NCBI RefSeq assembly: GCF_021043605.1
Contig: NZ_JAJNFB010000007.1
Span: 1 to 59,710, forward strand
DNA: 59,710 nt
Source of the DNA: Borreliella americana
GTDB lineage: Bacteria; Spirochaetota; Spirochaetia; Borreliales; Borreliaceae
Reading direction: 5' to 3'
The translations under genes were made by a program, and so were the position numbers. Every line of letters starts with the position of its first letter. The first letter of the stretch is position 1. This document shows positions 52,994 to 59,710 of this stretch, one piece after another. The notes beneath the pieces were generated by a model. The model saw only the letters and a list, made by a program, of their open reading frames with translations, had not been told where the DNA came from and made no database searches.

Positions 52994-55049
52994 AACTTTT
53001 TGTGTTTTGAAAATTATAAAGCTTATTGTATTATTTTATTTTTTAATAATAAGTACTGTTAGTCTTAATGCCGATTTTGAGTATAAGGTTGTCAAAGGAG
53101 ATACTCTTTTTTCAATTGCAATTAAATATAAAGCCAAAGTAAGTGATCTTAAAAGGATTAATAAACTCAAAGTTGACAATATCAAGGTAGGGCAAATATT
53201 AATTATTCCAAGTGATTCTAATTTAGGTCGAAACATTACCCATAAAGTCAGGCATTCTTTTAGTTCGCTAGAACCTGTTAATAAAGGAGTAATTTTTTAC
53301 ACCACAAAAGAGGGCGACACTATTGAGAGCATCTCAAAGCTTGTTGGATTAAGTCAAGAAGAGATAATCGCTTGGAATGATTTGCGCTCTAAAGATCTTA
53401 AGGTTGGAATGAAGCTTGTATTAACTGAGCCTGATTTTTTAAAGCCTTATTTTGTTAAGAAAGGTGATTCACTTTCAAAACTTTCTCAAGATTTTGATAT
53501 TAGTTCTAAGGATATTTTAAAATTTAATTTTCTTAATGATGATAAATTAAAGATTGGCCAGCAACTTTTCTTAAAGAAAGCCACTAAGAATGTTAATTTT
53601 CATTATGTTAAAAGAGGGGAAACTCTTGGTAGAATTGCTTATATTTATGGTGTTACTGCTCAGGATCTTGTAGCTCTTAATGGTAATCGGGCTGTTAATC
53701 TTAAAGCAGGTTCATTATTAAATGTTTTAAAGATTGTAAATAATGATTTAGAAAAACCCGTTGGAGGAGATTTAAAAATTGAGAAAAAAATAAATAATAA
53801 GTTTATATATCATTCAGTTGCTGTAGGGGAGACTTTGTATAGCATTGCCAGACATTACGGTGTTTTAATTGAGGATCTTAAAAATTGGAATAATTTAAAC
53901 AGCAATAATATTATGCACGATCAAAAATTGAAAATTTTTGATAAAAAACTTACAATTGATTCTTCTATAATTAAAACTAAAAACGATTTATATATTAAAA
54001 ACAAGGTTGATTCTAGCTCTAATTCTTCTAATAAAGTTCAAACAATAGTTAATCTTCCCTCAAGCAAAAACAAAAAGATAAATTTAAATACTTTTGGAAT
54101 TGCTGCCAATCAAGATATTTTTGATATTAGCTCTTTGGTCATTTTAGACTCTAAAATACCAATATTTGAGGTTGTTGGTGATTTCTATTATTGGTATAGA
54201 CCAAGAAAGATAAGTCAGCCAAGTGAGTTTTATTCAGAAGATTGGCATTCTCCTTTGAATTCTTATAAAAAGGCAACCCAACTTTTCAAAAGTTTTGAAA
54301 AGTTAGTAAATTCCAGGGTTAATAAAGGATCAAGGCTTAAAGATAAGTTAATAATTCTTGATCCAGGTCACGGCGGTCTTGACCCTGGAGCTATTGTTAA
54401 ATCTAGAGATGGTCTTGGAAATGAAGTTTTTGTTGTTGAAGATGAATATGTGTATGATATTGCCTTGAGGCTTTATGTATGCCTCAAAGAAGAGGGGGCT
54501 AATGTTGAACTTACTATTTTGGCTCCTGACCATTTAATTAGGAATAGTGTTTTCGCTAACAATACTTTTGTTAATGTTAAAAATGAGGTTTACAATGATT
54601 ATGATCTAAATAAAAATGATACTGTTGATTCTTGGATAAGCGGCACTCCATCAGGCCTTAAAAAAAGATTGATTGTTGTTAAAAACATTGTTAATAAATA
54701 TAAACATATTAAAGATAAGGATATAGCCTTTTTTAGTTTGCATGCGGATAATAGTGTTGGAGCGCCCAAGAGTATGGGATTTTATTATCAAAAAGATGAT
54801 GAGAAAAAATATGATACTCATTCAAAATCTGCAGCAGAAAAAATTACAGAAGGAATGAAAAGAAGTTTTTATATTAAGGGTCAAAATCTTCATGTTTTAA
54901 GAAATAATATAGTAATGACTAAGCTTTTAGTAGAAGTTAGAAATTTAGCATTTCCAGAGGAAGCTTGGTCTATTAGATCTTCTAAGCTTAGAGATCAAGA
55001 TTCCAAAATTCTTGCTAATGGGATTTTTAAAATATTGGAAAATAATTGA
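52953..55049 (+). CDS. N-acetylmuramoyl-L-alanine amidase with five LysM repeats
   Basis: About 698 residues. After a hydrophobic export segment (about 19-41) come five LysM peptidoglycan-binding repeats (starting YKVVKGDTLFSIA, YTTKEGDTIESIS, YFVKKGDSLSKLS, YVKRGETLGRIA, YHSVAVGETLYSIA). A linker follows, then a C-terminal Amidase_3 domain with LDPGHGGLDPGA (zinc His), EDEYVYD (zinc Glu), SLHADNS (zinc His) and LVEVRNL (catalytic Glu). It should cleave the amide between MurNAc and the stem peptide, for example at division. The start is uncertain: ATG 52953 overlaps the previous gene, while TTG 53007 would begin at the signal sequence. Its stop codon lies in the tRNA-Asn -35 box. Confidence 0.9.
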   Translation: MTTLFKILALRKSKTFCVLKIIKLIVLFYFLIISTVSLNADFEYKVVKGDTLFSIAIKYKAKVSDLKRINKLKVDNIKVGQILIIPSDSNLGRNITHKVRHSFSSLEPVNKGVIFYTTKEGDTIESISKLVGLSQEEIIAWNDLRSKDLKVGMKLVLTEPDFLKPYFVKKGDSLSKLSQDFDISSKDILKFNFLNDDKLKIGQQLFLKKATKNVNFHYVKRGETLGRIAYIYGVTAQDLVALNGNRAVNLKAGSLLNVLKIVNNDLEKPVGGDLKIEKKINNKFIYHSVAVGETLYSIARHYGVLIEDLKNWNNLNSNNIMHDQKLKIFDKKLTIDSSIIKTKNDLYIKNKVDSSSNSSNKVQTIVNLPSSKNKKINLNTFGIAANQDIFDISSLVILDSKIPIFEVVGDFYYWYRPRKISQPSEFYSEDWHSPLNSYKKATQLFKSFEKLVNSRVNKGSRLKDKLIILDPGHGGLDPGAIVKSRDGLGNEVFVVEDEYVYDIALRLYVCLKEEGANVELTILAPDHLIRNSVFANNTFVNVKNEVYNDYDLNKNDTVDSWISGTPSGLKKRLIVVKNIVNKYKHIKDKDIAFFSLHADNSVGAPKSMGFYYQKDDEKKYDTHSKSAAEKITEGMKRSFYIKGQNLHVLRNNIVMTKLLVEVRNLAFPEEAWSIRSSKLRDQDSKILANGIFKILENN

Positions 55050-55074
55050 CAAAAATTTTTAAATTTAAGATAAT
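55046..55074 (+). promoter_or_regulatory. Promoter of tRNA-Asn
   Basis: TTGACA (55046-55051), a 17-base spacer, GATAAT (55069-55074). The TGA of the amidase gene is within the TTGACA. The expected start is about 10 bases before the tRNA. Confidence 0.7.
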
Positions 55075-55091
55075 GTTTTTAGTGTTCAATT

Positions 55092-55163
55092 TCCCCTATA
55101 GCTCAGTGGTAGAGCGGGTGGCTGTTAACCACTAGGTCGGAGGTTCAAGTCCTTCTGGGGGAG
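55092..55163 (+). tRNA. tRNA-Asn (GTT)
   Basis: 72-base cloverleaf with acceptor TCCCCTA/TGGGGGA, loop CTGTTAA, anticodon GTT at 55124-55126 and discriminator G. Its last 19 bases are the complement of the 3' end of the opposing RNase M5 gene. Confidence 0.96.
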
Positions 55164-55690
55164 TTAATTAAAGCCAATTGTTTTTTTAGATTTGTTTTTG
55201 TTATTTTAAAGTAATTTAGTCTTTCTAAGAGTTTTTTGTTGTTTCCATCTCCTAAACAAAGATATTTTTGTATTTTTTGTCTATTTTTTTTTGAGTTTTC
55301 TCCTATTATGCCAAGTTCTAACAAATCGCTTAATGTTAATAAATCTTTTTGATTATCTTTAGATAAAGTTCCAACTCTTTTAAGTATATTTATTATTTCT
55401 GTTTTATTTACCGATTCAACTTCAGTGTCTTTAGTATTAAGATATGCATGTTTGATTTTATTATTTTCTTCTAGATGTTTGACTATTTTTTGTCTAATAA
55501 TATTTCCAGATTTGTCGCTGTCTGTTAAGATTATTATTCCTTTGTATTTTAAGGCTTTTTTTAATAATTTAATAGTTTCAATTTTTAAAGCAAATCCTTT
55601 TGTTTCTACTACTATGCAATCAAAAGATTCTTTGATTCTTTTAAGATCATCTTTTCCCTCAACTACAATTATTTCTTTTATTGTTTCCAA
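55145..55690 (-). CDS. rnmV: Ribonuclease M5 (5S rRNA maturation)
   Basis: 181 residues. An N-terminal Toprim domain has IIVVEGKDDLKRIKES with the conserved Glu and IIILTDSDKSGNIIRQKI with the DxD motif. A C-terminal helical domain (LSKDNQKDLLTLSDLLELGIIG region) is characteristic of RNase M5, which trims 5S rRNA precursors together with ribosomal protein uL18. The start lies 2 bases after the aminopeptidase stop, suggesting one operon. The last six codons and the stop are antisense to the 3' end of tRNA-Asn; the TGA stop is the complement of the T-loop. Confidence 0.9.
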   Translation of the reverse strand: METIKEIIVVEGKDDLKRIKESFDCIVVETKGFALKIETIKLLKKALKYKGIIILTDSDKSGNIIRQKIVKHLEENNKIKHAYLNTKDTEVESVNKTEIINILKRVGTLSKDNQKDLLTLSDLLELGIIGENSKKNRQKIQKYLCLGDGNNKKLLERLNYFKITKTNLKKQLALINSPRRT

Positions 55691-55692
55691 TT

Positions 55693-56964
55693 TTAAATTC
55701 CTTTTTCAAAGAAAGCTCTTAGCAATTTAATTGCTTCTATGTGGTCAGCTATTGATGCTGTTTCGCGTAGGGAATGCATTGCCCACATTGGTGTTCCAAT
55801 GTCAATGGTTTCTATTCCTGTTCTTGCATTTGAAATTGGACCAATTGTTGTGCCTGAAGGAACATTTGCTTTCATTATTATTTCTTGAATCTTAATATTA
55901 TTTTTAATAGCCAAATTTTTTAATTTTGCAAATCCTGTTGAAGCTGTTGCATATCTGTAATTAGCGCTAGTTTTTACAACTGGGCCTTTGCCCAAAGTTG
56001 CTTGATAGTTTGGATCGTGTTTAAATGTATAGCCCGGATGAATGCCGTGAACGCTGTCAATCGAGATATTAAATGATTTGTTTGTTTTTATTAAATGCTC
56101 TTCTCTGGTTAAATTAAGAGCAAGATCGATTCTTTCTAGAACTTCTGATAGAAAATTTGAATCAGCGCCTCTTGAAGTTAAAGATCCTACTTCTTCGTTG
56201 TCAAAAAATACAGCTATTTTATTTTTATCATTGTTTGTATGAACATAAGCATTCATGATTACGTGGCATCCCGATTTGTTATCAAGATTTTTAGAAGCCA
56301 AAAATTCTCCTTCTGTTCCTATTATTTTGGAGGGTTGTGATTCTGTAAATATTAAATCACAAGATAAAAAATTTTTACACTCTATTCCAAGTTGTTCTAA
56401 GACATTATCTTTTATTGTTTTTTTAGTGCTGCTTATTACTGTTAAATTGTCGTGAGTATTGTATTTAAATCCTTCGTTAATTTGTCGGTTTAAATGGATT
56501 GCAAGGTTTGGAATAATTCCTATATTTTCAATATTGATTAATTTTGATTCAATATTCTCATTTTTTTTGAAATATACAATTCCTGCTAAGCTTAAGTCTC
56601 TGTCAATCCAAGTAGAAATTATTGGGCTACCATAAACTTCAATATGGTTGTAAAACACGCCACTTGTTTTTTCTGTTGCATCTATTTTTAATTTTAATCC
56701 TGGACTGTCTGTATGTGCTGCTGCTATTAGAAACGGTTCATATTTTTTTTTTACATCAATATTAAAGGCAATAAGGCTAGTTCCTTCTTTTTTTATGTAA
56801 TATGATCCTGTTTCAATTTTCCATTTTTCATCAAGTTTTAATTGTTGTGCATTAAAATATTTTATTAATTTCTCTTCAATATAGTTTACTAGGTGATAAG
56901 GGGTAGGGCTATTGTCTAGCAGGTTTTGAAAAAATTTTGGCTCTAGTGTTTTATCATACACCAT
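55693..56964 (-). CDS. M18-family aminopeptidase
   Basis: Dinuclear-zinc aminopeptidase related to ApeB/Lap and aspartyl aminopeptidase. The 423-residue protein begins with LLDNSPTPYHLVNYI, as in the family, then AAHTDSPGLKLK (first ligand), SKNLDNKSGCHV (bridging Asp), FDNEEVGSLTSRGA (Glu pair), and SIDSVHGIHPGYTFKHD with late ligands. It probably supplies amino acids from peptides. RNase M5 follows by 2 bases. It is divergent from the lipoprotein gene across 80 bases. Confidence 0.93.
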   Translation of the reverse strand: MVYDKTLEPKFFQNLLDNSPTPYHLVNYIEEKLIKYFNAQQLKLDEKWKIETGSYYIKKEGTSLIAFNIDVKKKYEPFLIAAAHTDSPGLKLKIDATEKTSGVFYNHIEVYGSPIISTWIDRDLSLAGIVYFKKNENIESKLINIENIGIIPNLAIHLNRQINEGFKYNTHDNLTVISSTKKTIKDNVLEQLGIECKNFLSCDLIFTESQPSKIIGTEGEFLASKNLDNKSGCHVIMNAYVHTNNDKNKIAVFFDNEEVGSLTSRGADSNFLSEVLERIDLALNLTREEHLIKTNKSFNISIDSVHGIHPGYTFKHDPNYQATLGKGPVVKTSANYRYATASTGFAKLKNLAIKNNIKIQEIIMKANVPSGTTIGPISNARTGIETIDIGTPMWAMHSLRETASIADHIEAIKLLRAFFEKGI

Positions 56965-56985
56965 AGGTGTTCTCCTTTAATTTTA

Positions 56986-57015
56986 TTGCTTTATATCTAT
57001 ATATTCTATTATAAT
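56986..57015 (+). promoter_or_regulatory. Candidate promoter of the lipoprotein gene
   Basis: TTGCTT (56986-56991) and TATAAT (57010-57015) are 18 bases apart, 30 bases before the ATG at 57045. A TTAGGAG ribosome site lies between. Confidence 0.5.
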
Positions 57016-57044
57016 AGTTTTTAACTGTTAGTTAGGAGTTTGTT

Positions 57045-57770
57045 ATGAAAAAGTGCTTTGTTAGTTTGAGTTTATTGTTTATTTTTTTTGCTTGTAGTTC
57101 TAATGTTGAAATTGAGTTAAATGATGATATTAGTGGTATTGTTTCAATATTTATTAATGTTGATAGAGAATTTGAAAAAATTAGAAAAGAACTCTTAATA
57201 ACTTTGGTAGGAGAAAAAATTGCAAATATGCCTCTTTTTCCTGTAGATGAAATAAAAAAATACTTTAAAAATGGAGAAGAAAAGCTTGGACTCAGGCTTT
57301 TGAGTATTAAAACCCAAGGAGATTTTATTAATTTAGTTGTTAAGTTTGATAATTTAATTAAAATTTTAGGCGACTATATGAAAAAAACTGATGTATCTGT
57401 GTTTAAGATAGAAAAAAAAGACGGTAAAAATATTATTGAACTTAATGTTAATTTAAAAAACGCTACTAAGAATATTAATGAAAATAAAGAATATATTAGT
57501 GATTCACTTGCTGCTCTTTTGCCATCGGATGAGGTTCCAATGTCTGCCAAGGAATATAAAGATGTTTTGGTTTATTTTTTATCGGATTTTACTTCCAAAG
57601 CAAGCGAACTTATTGACAATTCCAAACTTAATCTTATAGTTAAAACTTCTAGAAATGTTCAAGAACAATTTGGATTTAAGCAGATCAACTCAAACACACT
57701 AAAGTTTGAGATAGGCATGGTTAAAGGATTAAGTCTTGAATCTCCAATAAAACTTAGATTAGTTTATTGA
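57045..57770 (+). CDS. Lipoprotein of unknown function
   Basis: 241 residues. The signal peptide ends in a Borrelia-type lipobox (LLFIFFAC, lipidated Cys at about residue 17), followed directly by SSN, so the mature protein should be lipid-anchored. The rest is soluble, mixed alpha/beta, with no motif I recognise. Lyme Borrelia lipoproteins reach the surface by default, but location cannot be read with confidence here. It is a single-gene unit with its own promoter and a 12-bp-stem terminator. Confidence 0.8.
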   Translation: MKKCFVSLSLLFIFFACSSNVEIELNDDISGIVSIFINVDREFEKIRKELLITLVGEKIANMPLFPVDEIKKYFKNGEEKLGLRLLSIKTQGDFINLVVKFDNLIKILGDYMKKTDVSVFKIEKKDGKNIIELNVNLKNATKNINENKEYISDSLAALLPSDEVPMSAKEYKDVLVYFLSDFTSKASELIDNSKLNLIVKTSRNVQEQFGFKQINSNTLKFEIGMVKGLSLESPIKLRLVY

Positions 57771-57778
57771 CTGGGTTA

Positions 57779-57808
57779 AAGAATATAAACTCAATCGTTT
57801 ATATTCTT
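57779..57808. terminator. Terminator after the lipoprotein gene, shared with the PTS gene
   Basis: AAGAATATAAAC (57779-57790) and GTTTATATTCTT (57797-57808) form a perfect 12-bp stem with a 6-base loop. A T-rich stretch follows on the plus strand. Confidence 0.75.
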
Positions 57809-57843
57809 GTATTCTTTTTTAAAAATTCCTATTAAAATAGCTG

Positions 57844-59664
57844 TTATAATAGGTCTACTAGTATAGATGTTATCCACATTAATGGGTTTGCTACTATTGG
57901 TAGAATAAATATTCCACCGTGTGGCGCTATAACTTCTACTTTGGAAAGTGCAGAAACAAATCCTCCTACAGATGAGCCTAGTATGCATGCAGGTATTACC
58001 CTTAAAGGATCTGCTGCTGCAAATAATGGAATTACTCCTTCTGTAATAAAGCATGCTCCCAAAAAATAACAAACTTTTCCGGATTCTCTTTCTTCTTTTG
58101 AGAATCTGTTTTTAAATAAACTTGTGGCAAGGGCAATTCCTATAGGAGGCATCATTCCTCCTGCCATTATGCTTGCATGAGGAATATAATTTTTTGCAGT
58201 TATCATTGCAATTCCAAATGCATATGCAGCTTTATTTACAGGTCCTCCCATGTCTATTGCCATCATTCCTCCGAGCAATGCTTCAAGCATTGCCATATTA
58301 GTTCCGCTAAGTTGATTTAGCATATTTGTTATTGAGCTATTAATAACAGATATTGGTTCAAGCGTTACATATATCAAAATTCCTGAAATTATAACTGATA
58401 AAAAAGGATAAGTTAATACCGGATTTATTCCTCTTAAATTGCTAGGAATGATTTTGTCAGATATTTTTTTTACAGTTAGTGTAACATAGCCTGAAATAAA
58501 TCCTGCTAAAATGCCTCCCAGAAATCCTGCATTCCCATTGCTCATCATTAGTCCTGTAATCCATTCCGGGTGCAAGCCCGGGTCTTTCTGCTATGCTAAA
58601 TGAAATATAGCCAGCAAGTATTGGGATCATTAAAGCAAATGCGCTTCCACCGCCGATTTGCATCAGAATATCTGCTATTTTATTGTAGCTTGGATCGTTT
58701 ATGTCAAATGCTTTGATTCCAAACATGAATGATATTGCTATTATTATTCCTCCTGAGACTACAAATGGAAGCATAAATGAGATCCCATTCATTAGATGTT
58801 TATAAATTCCTGTTCTTTTGTTTTGTTTTTGGAGAGTTTTGGCGGTTTTGTTTGTGTTGATTTTGTTGTAAATTGGTGCTTCGTTTTTAAGAATTGTTTG
58901 GATAAGCTCTTTTGCTTTGTGTATGCCGTCTTTTACCTCCACTTCGATTAAAGGTTTTCCGCTAAATCTTTCTTTATCGATAGTTTTGCCAGATGCAATA
59001 ATGACCCCCTTTGCTTTTTTTATTTCTTCTTCTGTTATTGGATTTTCGGTTCCACCAGATCCATTTGTTTCTACTTTTATGTTTATATTTAATTCTAAAG
59101 CCGCTTTTTTAAGGCTTTCTGCTGCCATATAGGTGTGAGCTATCCCCACAGGACATGCCGTTACGGCAAGAATGAAATCTTTTTTTGTATTTAAATTATT
59201 AGATTCATTTATATTATCGTTATTCATAATTATTTCTAAAAATCTATCTTCATTGTTTGTGCTCATAAGTTCATGTCTTAATAGGTTGTTGCTAAAAGTA
59301 TTACTTATGTATGATATAGCTTTTATGTGTGCATTGCTTGGAGTTTCTTCGGGTAGAGCCATCATAAAAAACAGTTTTGAAAGCTTTTGGTCAGAAGAGT
59401 TGAAGTCAAAACCATTGCCAACAACTCTTAAAATAGCAATTCCGTGTTTTTAATGAAATTACCTTTTGCATGGGGCATAGCAATATGCTCTTCAATGCCT
59501 GTTCCGTTAATTGCTTCTCTTTTTTTAATTTCTTTTATAAATGCTTCCATGTCATTTAAATATCCATTTTCATTGAACATGCTAGCCATTTTTCTAATTA
59601 CGTCTTCTTTACTAGTTGCATTGTAATTTAAAACAATCAGGTTTTTTGAAAATAAATTTTGCAT
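57844..59664 (-). pseudogene. fruA: Fructose-type PTS enzyme IIABC, interrupted by two frameshifts
   Basis: One gene of about 607 codons split into three frames. EIIA (start ATG 59664, AAGGTG ribosome site) has the phosphorylated His in IAMPHAKG. It breaks at a T5 run (59447-59451), where one more base restores KHGIAILRVVGNGFDF. EIIB has the active Cys in TACPVGIAHT. EIIC begins, then an extra C at 58566-58567 shifts the frame after SIAERPGLAP; removing it gives EWITGLMMSN and the rest of EIIC, including GGMMAIDMGGPVNKAA. The two shifts cancel. All active-site residues survive, so recent inactivation or sequencing error are both possible. The family imports and phosphorylates fructose or mannose-type sugars. 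Confidence 0.85.
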
Positions 59665-59710
59665 AATAATCACCTTTATATATCATATAGTATATAAATT
59701 TATTAAATTT

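Overview
The window is AT-rich, densely packed spirochaete chromosome. Gene content and order identify it as a Lyme-disease Borrelia (Borreliella, B. burgdorferi sensu lato) main chromosome. Diagnostic genes are the porin/adhesin p66, the secreted Bgp-type MTA/SAH nucleosidase, two chemoreceptors, the DhhP c-di-AMP phosphodiesterase and the Pta/AckA pair. From memory the order matches B. burgdorferi B31 from about BB0584 to BB0629. The P66 signal peptide and one surface loop differ from what I remember of B31, so another species of the complex is likely. I cannot name it without a search.

Layout. 1-5111: end of a MATE exporter, murD, and the opposing metG-femA pair. 5264-10144: exported nucleosidase, pta, ksgA, a ComEC-like protein and a CPBP-family membrane protease. 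10170-19166: acyl-CoA ligase, argS with a small membrane protein, and two divergent chemoreceptors. 19176-25169: murB, then the cysS / TIG-transglutaminase-like / glyA / membrane DnaJ row. 25228-32608: p66 and lctP on the minus strand, then dacA-cheD-pcrA. 32725-34695: pepD and four tRNAs (His, Arg, Leu, Gly). 34736-40584: a proteostasis row, tig-clpP-clpX-lon, ending in a 50-residue basic protein. 40644-46470: rpsD behind the initiator tRNA, a cation transporter with an N-terminal acetyltransferase-like extension, a broken small gene, cdd, dhhP and a family 3 glycosidase. 46607-51934: a CAU tRNA, a DJ-1 family protein, and mfd-ackA. 52031-59664: an envelope pair (signal-peptide protein plus LysM amidase), tRNA-Asn, RNase M5, an M18 aminopeptidase, a lipoprotein, and a fructose-type PTS gene interrupted by two frameshifts.

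How the genes fit together. Several genes serve the cell wall (murB, murD, femA, dacA, LysM amidase, GH3 enzyme). Pta and AckA link acetate to acetyl-CoA, and lctP moves lactate. Tig, ClpXP and Lon form one proteostasis operon. No intergenic gap reaches 300 bases; the longest are 16682-16958 and 27088-27337. I see no CRISPR array, insertion sequence, prophage or rRNA. I found no multi-gene system that is clearly undescribed. The least ordinary signals are the acetyltransferase-like/cation-transporter fusion with a changed metal site, the TIG protein with a transglutaminase-like fold lacking its cysteine, an inverted repeat enclosing the dhhP promoter, a promoter that should give leaderless mRNA at 9431, a G9 tract in the acyl-CoA ligase gene, and the two broken genes.
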